Source: Guillardia theta CCMP2712 (Eukaryota > Cryptophyceae > Pyrenomonadales > Geminigeraceae). From it: 42,102 nucleotides of DNA. The position numbers and the translations under genes were made by a program. The first letter of the stretch is position 1; every line of letters starts with the position of its first letter. Below are positions 7,461-16,676 of the stretch, in pieces. Below the pieces are notes generated by a model. That model saw only the letters and a list, made by a program, of their open reading frames with translations, was not told the DNA's origin and made no database searches. The stretch lies in assembly GCF_000315625.1 (NCBI RefSeq), contig NW_005434556.1:1-42102 (forward strand), in the 5' to 3' direction.

Positions 7461-10400
7461 CGCTGTAGTTTGGACAGAAGGAAGTGCGATGTCAAAGACA
7501 CGAAGTTGTTGCCAGAAGAAAGATCGCTGGCAGCGCCAATCACCGCGTAACCGCTTGCGTCCGTAGCACCAAGGGCGTGGCTAAGAATCGTCGTGGCGTG
7601 GCTGAAGCCGTTCACCTGCAGCTGCGTAACATCGACGCCGCTCTGCAAAGATGCGGTCGCAGTCATCACAATGCGTTCCTTCCTTGCCACCGTGTTCAGC
7701 AGCGCGTCCGTGTTGGTCGTAGTGTCTGTATTCCCGCTGACACCGTCGTCCCGCGTGTAGAACGCCGAAGTGTCCGTCGAAAAGCCCAGCGTTTGCGACA
7801 CGGTTCCGGTCGACTTCCGGCCCGAAATGACGTGCCCCTGCGTCCCGCTGTCCGCGCCAGTGCGCTCCACCACCGCAAAGATCGTCGTTTCCACTGCGGA
7901 GAGCGGGCTGGAAACAGTCGTCTTGTAGCCGCAATTCCCGTTGAACTCTACGCCTACATCCGGCAGAAGCTGGCAGGTCAGCGAATACTTGCTATTGTCC
8001 GATGTTGTCAGGGATGTTGCGTGCCTGCCGTTCCCGCTTAGATCGTTCCAGGTTGAAAGCTTGTTAAAATAACGGATTTCGGAAGTAGACCACACGCCGT
8101 CTGCACGGTAGAAGTAGAAGCCTGTTCCATCTGTACGCTCTGTTATTTGTGCATGCGAAAAACTTATTGTAAAGTAATTACCCCCTAGATTTTCGGAAAA
8201 TCTAAACATTACGGGATAATACGTATAAGAATCAAGTGTGGTTTGTGCTGAAGCTTTGGAGCTAGCAACAGAACCTTGCCAAGTTCCCGAAGTAAGTAAT
8301 ACTTCCGTTCCATCTTTATAAATGTATATAGCACTATCATCATCGCTATTGCGGTAGAATGTAAAGACACCTGAATATTGACCCGTATAGAAGTATCCAT
8401 TGTATTGCACTGCAAATAAATTTTCTGAAGTAACAGTAAATAAATTGTTGATATTGATTGAAACACCCGTGCTTGCAGGTATTCCAACATATTGCTGATA
8501 ACCATTATTCCAACGCGTGTACGGCAAACCAGAGAGCATCTGCGGCACCGAAGCAGACGGCGTCTGCCCGGCATTGAAGCTTCCATCAACGTTTTTGGAA
8601 TCCAGCCAGAGCGCAAGGTTAGATTCATATAGTTTCAAGCTACTGTTGCGCTGGGTCAGATAGTCGACATAGTCCCAGAGCTTGGCGTACGAAGTCTGGC
8701 AGAAGCCCTGCGTGCGCGAGCCATTGACGGAAACTTTACCGTAAGGACATCTGACGCACGCATCCGCCTTCATCTTTCTGATATTATTCCTGTTCTGGTC
8801 CGAAACGAAGACATACTTGCCATCCCTGGAAAGCGCAACGCCGAAGGGCACGGTAAATTCCGCGTCGTTGGCATAAAGATTGTCAATGAACCCCGCATTT
8901 CCGTTGCCAGCCAGCGTCGTAACTTCAGACGTCATCAGGTCGATCCTGCGGATGGTCGAATCCATGCTGTCGGCAACCAGAAGCGACGCGCCATACCAAT
9001 CCACCGCAACCCCCGTTGGGTTGTAGAACTGCGCGCTAAGCCCGACAGCGTCCGTAAGGCCAGCAACGCCGCTGCCCGCAACGACAACCAGCGAAGGTGT
9101 AGCCGAAGTCCAGTCCAACTTCATAATCTGATGGTAATCCTTGAAGGCAATGTACACAGTCGGACCAAAGACGTCAAGGCCCAGCGGATTGTAGACAGGA
9201 TTCATGACAGTCAGCGTGTAAAGGTTCGTTGCGGTGGAAGTGACGATCGCGACCTTGAAAATGCTGAAGGAATCGATAACGATCAAGTAGTCCATGCTGT
9301 CCGTCAGCGCTATACCCCTGGGCTTGGTGTAGATCGAACCAGAAGCGGTGCAGGTGCCAGAAAACGTCGTCACCGCCGCCGTCAACAGGTCGATCTTGCG
9401 GATGCAGTTGTTCCCCTGATCAGAAACGTAAGCCACCGTTTCGTTCCAATCCACCGTCACATCCACCGGCATGTTGAACTGCGCAAGCGTGCCGACACCG
9501 TTCGCAGTGCCAGCAAGCGACTGTCCCGCCAGCGTGTTCGTATACCCGCTCTCTATGTCGACCTTGCGGATCATGTTGTTTCCAGTGTCGGCTACAAGCA
9601 CGTACTCCCGCGCGGCCATCAGATTGTACGGATTGCTGAATCTGGCCGTTGCAGCTGCCCCGTTCCGATAACCCGCTGTCGACGTTCCTGTTGAAGGGCC
9701 AGAAAGCGTCCGAACATCCCAAACACCCGAAACTTCACCGGTGCCGTAATATCCCGCTTCGCACACGCTCTTGTCAACGCATGAAATGGCACTGGACGAA
9801 GCCCATGGCTCCGACGTCTTGCCCGCACCGCACGACGCATAGCTGCTCTGCGTTTCGCCCGTAAAATACTGCCCGGGCGTGTTCATGTCACTGGTGCAGA
9901 AGTCCGAAGAGCTGCTTCCGGCCGGCGAAACCTGCGCCGCCATCGTTCCAACCTCCTTCACGCGGATGATGATGATGCCGGAACCGCCATTACAGCCATT
10001 ATTACTTAAACGACCACCACCACCTCCTCCTCCCGTCCCTGACATTCCATTCACACATTGTAATGCACCACTACCAGCGTCATAACCACCATCGCCGCCA
10101 CCACCTTTGCCACCAAGACCAATTGATGATGTACCACCAGATTGATATGAATTTCCACCACCACCACCCCCAATCCATCCATTATCCCCGAAAGATGTAG
10201 ATCCAAACACCCCTGACATGTCAATTCCAACGCCACCATCTCCTGCTTTGCTTCCACATAAAGCATTTTTTCCAGGACCACCAGCACCTCCACCACCCCC
10301 ATGAACGTGATTTGGATTTATGTTACAATATCCAGGCCCTTGTCCAAATCCTCCTATATTGCCATAAATGAAAAATCCATCATAAACTGAATAAATCGTA

Positions 10401-11272
10401 TTGCCACCAGAACAAGTGTCATCGTTGCCCATAGATGCACCACCTCCACTTCCACCATCGACTCCATTTCTACATGAACAACATGGAGCAGTTACGCCAT
10501 TTTTCCTACCTCCACCAGCACCTCCACCCTTTGCAGTGTATGTAGAAAAGGTAGAATCTTGTCCATTGTTTGCAACACAAGTAGATGTTCCACACTGTGC
10601 TGTTCCTGCGCCCCCATTTCCAACTTTTGCAGTATAAATTCCGGTTGTGACTTTCAAATTAATTCCAAGAAGCACACCACCTGCACCCCCTCCACCACCA
10701 AATCCTGTCGCTCCACCCCCACCCGCCACGATCAGCACATCAACCACTGCGGCGTACGGGAAGTTTACGGTGTAGGTGAACTGGTTGGCGGATCCGTCGT
10801 TGACTAAGTAGTAGACAAAGCCCGCTGACCCTTTGCCGAGCTCCAGAACCGTTGGAATTGGTGAAATAACAATGGGCGTGACCTTGCAGTTTTGGCAGGG
10901 GACGTAAGTCGAAGGACAGGACTGGCAGGCGCCTGCTGAATCCTTGTATTGATTGATCAGACAGGTTGAAGCCGAATAGCAGTCGTTGATGGATCTAGCC
11001 TTTCCAGCGGCGCTGAACTTTCCGCTTGGGCAGCTGACGCAGGTCGGTGTGGTAAGAGTCCAGTCGTAGTACTGGTTGGCTTGGCATGGATTGGCTTGGC
11101 AGAAGCAAGCGTTGGTGGAGCCGGATGGTGAAATGTGATTGGAATCACATGTATGGCAATAATCGATGTCCATAACAAGTATCCTAGCTTGATCTTCACC
11201 GACAATAAAAAGCTGTGTATTTCCATTGGTAAATACTGGTGACATTGGAACATTGAACAATGAATCAAATGG
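7461..11272 (-). CDS. Large multidomain surface-protein segment: Cys-rich, Gly-rich, NHL, PA14-like, LamG-like
   Basis: This part of one uninterrupted 1,330-codon frame (7391-11383) encodes in order: Cys-rich modules (CPSGKFSAAGKA, ACQSCPSTY); a glycine-rich domain (10720-9960; VLIVAGGGG ... SGIIIIRV) like that of ALK/LTK receptors; an NHL beta-propeller with five to six blades (LVADTGNNMIRKVD, AYVSDQGNNCIRKID, LLVADSMDSTIRRID, VFVSDQNRNNIRKM); a PA14/GLEYA-like domain (about 8520-8060; YNGYFYTGQYSGVFTFY, DDDSAIYIYKDG); and a LamG-like lectin domain (WNDLSGNGRHAT ... GYAVIGA). This fits a secreted or membrane-anchored adhesion protein. No transmembrane helix or kinase is seen. The Gly-rich and PA14 blocks use AT-rich codons, while their neighbours are GC-rich. 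Confidence 0.78.
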
Positions 11273-11534
11273 TTGTAGAACCAGCAAGATTAAAGAAGTA
11301 CCCATCAGATACCCTTGCGGCTGAAACAAAATGATTTGAACAAACAATAACATAATTTCCACAAGGGCTGACTTTAACACCATAAGGTGTATTTATTCGA
11401 GCTTTTGTTCCATATCCTTGTACATTTCCAGCTGTACCATCACCGATCCAAGCAACCGCCGTAATAGGAAACGTTGCAGTCTTAATGTTATTGACTTTGT
11501 AAATTGTGTGTAAAGTTTGACATCCAATGTACAT
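11265..11534 (-). CDS. Surface-protein gene: N-terminal NHL propeller, second part (shifted frame)
   Basis: Contains NHL-type strands (MYIGCQTLHTIYKVN, GTKARINTPYGVKVSPCG, YVIVCSNHFV), in a different frame from the segments on both sides. The frame changes near 11540 and again near 11273 (...NLAGSTT then FDSLFNVPMSP). No good splice sites were found at either point, so I read these as frameshifts rather than introns. AT-rich codon use continues from the preceding segment. Confidence 0.55.
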   Translation of the reverse strand: MYIGCQTLHTIYKVNNIKTATFPITAVAWIGDGTAGNVQGYGTKARINTPYGVKVSPCGNYVIVCSNHFVSAARVSDGYFFNLAGSTTI

Positions 11535-12648
11535 AGTGAGTACATGAAGCTATAGTTGTGACAGTAGTTACCACAACCGGTGTTACTGATACATCAATTC
11601 GACGCAGCTTATTATTTCCCACGTCGGCAACATATAAGTACTGCTCATTCTTGGTCAAATCAACCCCTATCATGTTGGAAAATCGTGCATTGGTTCCAGT
11701 AGAATCAACATATTGATTTGTTCCGCATAATCCAGCAATAGTAGTCACAATTTTAGTTGTCAAATCAATTTCTTTGACACAATAATTATCCCACGTAGTT
11801 GAATAAAGCACATTCCGCGACTTGCTGGGTACAATACCCATGATTTTTCCTACACTTGTTTTTGAATTCGATGCATCTATGAATGTGGACAATTTTCTTG
11901 TTTTTATGTCCACTATGCGAAGCAAGCTATTAACGTAATCTGATATGTATAGATTATCATTGAATTGTGTAATGTAGTATGGATAGTTTAATTGTCCTAC
12001 CACACCGGTTGCATCATCTTGTGTACCTCTTGATCCAGTGCCAACAAATGATTGTATATTCCATACTCTTTTTAATGTATTATCCCCGTACGCATTGGCC
12101 TCGCAGTAGCTCTTTGTATCACACGTCCCGCTATTGGAGCTAGCGTAGGGAGGTGAAACTGTCCCGCTTGCGCAGGCGACGCACTGACCGCCAGAATAGT
12201 ATGTGTTGGAAGGGCACGGCGTCTTGCAGTCGCAGATCGATAGCGAATTTCCTTCTGAAGATCCGGAAGGGCAGGCCGTACAGCCGCCGATTGCTGTGTT
12301 CTGGTATGTATTCGCAGCACAACCCTTTGGAGATTCGCAGTCCGCAACAGAAAAGCCGTTCCCTTCCACCGAAAACTTTCCAGCTGTCTGGCAGCCGTAG
12401 ACGGTGTTGGCGCCGGGCCTGGAAGTCGAAGGGCCCGGGCAATCCGTGCAGGCGGAGCCGCTAAGGTACTGGTTCGCCAGGCAGCTGGTGCAGCCTTTCA
12501 GAAGATAGAAAGCGGCCTTCTTTCCAGCTGTCGCGGTAGAAACCCACTGGCTGCTGGTCGCCGCTGCCTTGCCCGAATTTGCAAAGGCACCGTAGTTGGC
12601 AACGTCGGTCGCACGCTTTCGTGAATAACTCTTGATCTTGTGCTGCAC
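11535..12648 (-). CDS. Surface-protein gene: N-terminal Cys-rich modules and first NHL blades (start missing)
   Basis: The frame runs to 11488 but is probably abandoned near 11540. It encodes Cys-rich modules (GCTSCLANQYLSG, CTDCPGPSTSRPG, GCTACPSGSS, QCVACASGTVSPPYAS) and then NHL blades (NLYISDYVNSLLRIVD, NVLYSTTWDNYCVKEIDL, YLYVADVGNNKLRRID). There is no ATG and no signal peptide. An in-frame TGA lies about 20 bp upstream, right where the LINE relic ends (12653). I infer that the true 5' end has been lost or lies in an unseen upstream exon. The Cys-rich part is GC-rich and the NHL part (about 12060-11130) is clearly AT-rich. Confidence 0.65.
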
Positions 12649-12652
12649 AGAT

Positions 12653-12930
12653 CTACTTGAATTTGGTCATATTCTCTCTTATTTCTGCCTTTAGGCTCGA
12701 CTCCTTGTGTGCGCGATCAATAAAGTCTGGAATTTCTGAAGCGTTTCTTAAATCCTTGTGGAGTTGCTTGATTTTACGTTTCAGGTCCATCTGGATCTTC
12801 GAGTCTTGGACGCATGACGTTTACCGCCGGAGCCTCGCAGGGGGATTTCCTTGGTGGGTAGGGCTGTTGTTATCAATTCGAGAATGTTGCAGTCTTGATG
12901 TAAAGTTTGTGCCGCTTTTATCTTCTCATC
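12653..12930 (-). pseudogene. LINE endonuclease-to-RT linker fragment
   Basis: Two overlapping frames continue past the endonuclease. The first (up to 13047) reads KQPLDKLSGRLGVEWAIAL and ITTALPTKEIPL. The second (12790-12653) reads KRKIKQLHKDLRNASEIPDF and ends at a TAG. Charged helical sequence of this kind usually joins APE endonuclease to reverse transcriptase in LINE ORF2. The RT should follow but does not. Confidence 0.55.
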
Positions 12931-13447
12931 AAGTGCTATTGCCCATTCCACGCCTAGTCTTCCCGATAGCTTGTCCAGGGGTTGCTTCACGATCCCTCCT
13001 TTGCGAGAGAATTTCAATCTTTGGGATGGCTTGCTTACCCTCAGCATTGAGCGAGCTCACATTCACTACAAGTGCTCTGTGGTCGATTGCGGCTCCTATG
13101 ATGCAATCCTCTGCGGTCTGCGATATTAAGCTTACTGTGTAGGATGGGTGATGGAAAGCAAAAAAATGATCCAGTTTTGCTTGATGATGACCCTGCTTGT
13201 ACCATGTGGAGAAGGTGAAGTGCGTGCTGCTTCTGCTCATTTTCTCGCAGGTGATTGTTTGAAATTGCCCTAACTCGTTTAAGATTGCTTCCATTTCCTC
13301 GTCGGCGTGGTGCACGCTCGAGTTGCTCCCGTATCCTTCTCTCATGAGGATCTCAGGGTGTTTTCGAGATGCATTAAAGTCGCCTCCGACGATGGTGAGC
13401 TTGACGCTTGGATCTGTCCTTAGCATCTGACTCAGCGCTTTCCACAT
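12931..13447 (-). pseudogene. APE/EEP endonuclease, C-terminal half (LINE relic)
   Basis: Shows the endonuclease-exonuclease-phosphatase signatures in order: GGDFNA, then LDHFF, then IDHRAL near the end, as in ORF2 of APE-type LINEs, where the domain nicks the target DNA. Just upstream in the same frame, ITRICNVHFLT is interrupted by a TGA before ASKEDEQADMWKAL, an inactivating stop. The frame is lost again after QAIPKI and continues in another frame as KFSRKGG. Confidence 0.75.
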
Positions 13448-13616
13448 GTCGGCTTGCTCATCCTCCTTCGATGCTCAGGTAAGGAAATGTACATTACAAA
13501 TGCGTGTTATCGGTTCTTTTTTCCCGATCTGTAAAACTTGTATTTTTTTGCATACTTCGCGCTCTCCCCCCGCCATGTCGAGGCGGCTAGAGGAGGGGGG
13601 GGGGCGGGGGAGGAGG

Positions 13617-13943
13617 TCAGCATGAGCACATCGTTCTGAGAGCTGTCTCCTTCCTCCTCCCCCCTACCAAGACCTCCTGCAACATTACAACGCTTGGTTG
13701 GTACGTCTCGATCAGGTATCCCAGGATGTGCTTCAGCACAAATTGACTGCACCCATTGACATTTTGAGAGATGATGTTGCCTGGCGCGGAATCCTGTCTG
13801 TGCATTTCCACCCATGATGCTTGCTCTGATGTTTCTGTTCTCCTTGCATTGGAAGGTTTTCTACCTGTTGTTAGAGTTTGTTCCTCCTCCCTCGTAGCCC
13901 ATTGAAGTCGATGCAGTATTCCCCCTCGCTCCATCGCCGGCAA
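13617..13943 (-). pseudogene. APE/EEP endonuclease, N-terminal part (LINE relic)
   Basis: Contains the first endonuclease strand (NIISQNVNG) and the helix to catalytic-Glu motif (YQPSVVMLQEV). The frame then runs out at LRTMCSC. The middle of the domain (KYKFYRSGKK...) is in another frame, next to a homopolymer GGGAAAAAAG near 13525. Together with 12931-13447 this gives a full-length but broken domain. Confidence 0.65.
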
Positions 13944-15256
13944 GTGCGGTTCCTCCTCCTCCCTAGTCCCCCTTCATCGTTCGTGGCTCGCTTTGAGGGA
14001 TACGACGGCTGGCGGTAGGGCGGAAGGGAAGGAACTTCCAGTGGTGCGGAATGCGGTGATGGGATGTCGAGTTGTGTTGACCTTTCATATACCTGCAGGT
14101 CCGCCATGTTCCTCGTTTGTCCTTGCCCGCCCTGCCCCCGCTCGTGCTCCCACCGCTGGTCTTGCCTCGATGTCTCAGTTGCTTGGGTTGTCGGTATCTC
14201 GCCTGCGCGTTCTGGGCTGTCTTCTTGCCTTTCAATCTGGTTAGGTATGCTTTCCGTGGTGAGCTCTGTTGTTTGCCAGTCCATATATCCCGTATCTCGC
14301 GCGCATTGTAGAGCTCTGCAAATGTTTTGAATCGCTGCTCCCATTAAACCCTCTGCACAGATTGCTTCTAGGAGCAGGTGCCTCGTCCTCTCTAGCCATG
14401 GCTGAGGTGGGGCAGCACCGCCTTGTTGCCTACCTGTGTAGGGGATGTCCTGTTGTTGTGTCAGCCATCTTGTCTTTGCGATCAGTAGTAGATGCAGCAG
14501 TACGAAGGTCCCGCAGCTGTGGTTGTCTGTTTGTTGCAGTTCTGTGAGTATAGATGCGTTCCATATCGTTTCTTGCTCTTGCTGGTTGCTGAATGCCTCG
14601 GTGACAATCGTCGCCGCAAGTGTTGCCAAATCCATTCGCTGCGCGCCATCCAGCTGAAACTGTGCCTCCCTTTGGCTTCGGATTATTCCCAGATCTCTCT
14701 CAGCTTTGCTGAGCGAGTCGACAATGTGTATTCTTTTCGTGGTGAAATCTGCCACGATTAGTATCCAGTGATTGCCGTTCTCTATGCATGGGAATAGGAA
14801 TGGCTGAACTGCTCCTGTGAGCAGTCGCTTTGCTCTTCTTGTCCTCCCCTCTTGATCTTTCAAACAAGCAACTATTCTCGGGAGGACAATAGTCCCTCTC
14901 TGCGGCTTGCTCTGGTTTTTAGATTGCTCGTTTGCATACCTCTTATCTTGTAGCCGTGCTACATGAAATCTAGCTTCCTCTGGTTCTAGTCCGTTGTTCC
15001 CCTCGAGGATTAACGCCTCGACTACATCTTCTGAAAGAAACCCTGCTTTCCCTGAGTTCAGCAGCGCTGACAACCCATATTCCATCCCTTGTTCCCGTCG
15101 ACTCCATGGAATCTCTCCCACCCAGTCGACCACTTGTGTTGTTCTTTTTTTCTGATTTTTGTTGTCTGTTTTGTCCTGTTGTTCCTGACTTGGTTCCACC
15201 TCACCGTGTTGCCCCCTGTCCCACCTGCCCTCTTCTCCTCCTCCTCTTGCTTCCAT
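13871..15256 (-). CDS. Ulp1-type (C48) cysteine protease region of LINE ORF2
   Basis: A 461-aa frame whose ATG overlaps the ORF1 stop (TAATG). The Ulp1/SENP catalytic set is visible: His163-Trp (GNHWILIVAD), Asp180 (IHIVDS), Gln242 and Cys248 (QTDNHSCGTF). All catalytic residues are intact even though the downstream endonuclease is broken. Ulp1-like and OTU-like proteases are known as accessory domains in some LINE ORF2 proteins, where their role is unclear. The low-complexity C-terminus leads, after a frame change, into the endonuclease. Confidence 0.75.
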   Translation of the reverse strand: MEARGGGEEGRWDRGQHGEVEPSQEQQDKTDNKNQKKRTTQVVDWVGEIPWSRREQGMEYGLSALLNSGKAGFLSEDVVEALILEGNNGLEPEEARFHVARLQDKRYANEQSKNQSKPQRGTIVLPRIVACLKDQEGRTRRAKRLLTGAVQPFLFPCIENGNHWILIVADFTTKRIHIVDSLSKAERDLGIIRSQREAQFQLDGAQRMDLATLAATIVTEAFSNQQEQETIWNASILTELQQTDNHSCGTFVLLHLLLIAKTRWLTQQQDIPYTGRQQGGAAPPQPWLERTRHLLLEAICAEGLMGAAIQNICRALQCARDTGYMDWQTTELTTESIPNQIERQEDSPERAGEIPTTQATETSRQDQRWEHERGQGGQGQTRNMADLQVYERSTQLDIPSPHSAPLEVPSLPPYRQPSYPSKRATNDEGGLGRRRNRTCRRWSEGEYCIDFNGLRGRRNKL

Positions 15257-15669
15257 TAAGCTTGCGCTGCTGGAAGGGAGTCAAGCGACATCTCTTCCGA
15301 TTCCGCCGCCATGCTCCCTGCCTCGGGTACATCTTCCATTCGATCGTCGGTGTAGTCTGGCTTTCTATCTCCCAGCATTCCTACAAGGGAGAGCGCCGTT
15401 TCCTCCAGGAATTTATTCAAAGCAATGAAGAGAAGATCAGTTTTCAATGGTTTCTCTTCCTTTGGTGCGAACGCGCTGTTCCTGCGCTTCGCTACTTTCC
15501 ACATGTTTTTACCTGCAATCGTCTTGACGCGATCTCTCAGTCGCTTGCTCACGGCATTCTCTGCCTCGTTGGCACCCTTATCAGCCCACTCTTGTAGCGT
15601 GGGGAAGGATGCATTTCCTGGGCTCTCCGGAGCCATCTCTTGCACCGCGTCATCAAGATGGAGGAGCAT
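15256..15669 (-). pseudogene. ORF1 C-terminal fragment of the LINE relic
   Basis: A 137-aa fragment. LDDAVQEMAPESPG, LQEWADKG, RRNSAFAPK and LLFIALNKF align in order with LDKAVGNLHDTFYSPG, LGEWAKMP, RRGSAFSPR and LFIALSKF in the telomeric ORF. This shows that the telomeric protein is a LINE-type ORF1. Upstream of 15669 the homology stops and a minisatellite follows, as expected of 5' truncation. The stop overlaps the next start as TAATG (15258-15254). Confidence 0.75.
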
Positions 15670-16676
15670 ATCCTAACAAATCTGCACCCTCACCCGCCGC
15701 CGGACAAGGCAGGCCCGGGCGAGGCTCCGAAACGTCAGGCTGCTTGGCTACAACAGGAGAGCCTAGCACTGTCCCCGTCATCTTGTCCGATGTCTCTGCT
15801 GTGCCCGTCATCTCCGCTGTCCCCGTCATCTCCGATGCCTCCGCTGTCCCCGTCATCTCCGTCATCTCCGATGCCTCCGCTGTCCCCGTCATCTCCGATG
15901 TCTCCGCTGTCCCCGTCATCTCCGATGTCTCCGCTGTCCCCGCTGCTGTGTCAGTGATGGACAGCAAGGCGGCTGGCAACATCCGCATGATGGACTCGCT
16001 TCATCCTTGCAGGCGCGCAGGGTGTGACCGTAACAGAACGGGGAAAACTGAACAAGGCAGGCAAGGCACAAGGAAGAGGAAGGAGAAGCATGGCAATGGA
16101 AGGAGGAGCCGGGGCAAGAGCAAGAGGAAGAAGGAGCATGGCGATGGAAGGAGGACAGGTGTGGGGGGGAGCAGCCGGGACAAGAGGGGGGGAAGCAGCT
16201 GGGGCAAGGGGAAGGATGCGGGGGATGGGAGGAAGTCGAAGAGCAGGTTGGGAGACCCAAGGAGCAGGAACAAGACACAACAGGCGCTGATATCGCGTGA
16301 TGACATGAGCAAACAAGCATTTCGCTTTCCAGAGCCGTCGAGTTGGCTGAGGGCTGGGGGCATGTCAACTTTAAAGTGAGGGGGGTGGAGCAGGGGGTGG
16401 AGGGGAAGGTGGAGGGGATATGGAGCTGGTGGGTAGGGGCATATGCGTTTGTGATAGGCAGGTAGGTGGGGTCACTAAGAAACGCAAGGTCAAAAAGGCA
16501 ACAGCCGTTACATTCGTCTTGATTTCAATTTTTTCTTCAATATCTACACCAATCTTTGAAAGATTGATCTATATGTTCAATATCTCCCTTACGATTGAAA
16601 ATGTTTTGCCCACCCTACCCGTACAAATACATCCCCAAATCTCCACCTACCCCGCCCTCTGTTCTCAACCTCCGCA
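15670..16676. other. Spacer with minisatellite and purine-rich DNA, no supported gene
   Basis: Holds the CCGTCATCTCCGATG minisatellite (15778-15945) and a strongly purine-biased stretch (about 16020-16300, GGAGGA/AAGAGG). A 256-codon + frame spans both but shows no recognisable domain. I see nothing else I can support. Confidence 0.5.
15778..15945. repeat. Minisatellite, CCGTCATCTCCGATG(T/C)CTCCGCT-type
   Basis: Imperfect repeats of about 12-27 bp built from GTCATCTCCGATG and CCTCCGCTGTCCC. They can be read as AVPVISDVS repeats on + or TAETSEMTG repeats on -. Both readings are probably accidental. Confidence 0.75.

Larger units (their letters stand above)
12653..15669 (-). mobile_element. 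Decayed LINE-type retrotransposon fragment (ORF1 C-terminus, Ulp1 protease, APE endonuclease)
   Basis: On the - strand: an ORF1 C-terminal fragment, a Ulp1-type cysteine protease, an APE/EEP endonuclease broken by frameshifts and a stop, and an EN-RT linker (KIKQLHKDL...). It then stops where the surface-protein gene begins. No reverse transcriptase is present, so the 3' half is missing, and the left end at 15669 falls inside ORF1. It is a relic. Its ORF1 is homologous to the telomeric units, which makes this family a candidate source of their enzymes. Confidence 0.8.

Noticed and set aside
15609-16379. 256-codon + ORF across the minisatellite and purine-rich DNA
   Set aside because: No domain; its length is explained by repeat periodicity and purine bias, and it overlaps the LINE ORF1 fragment.
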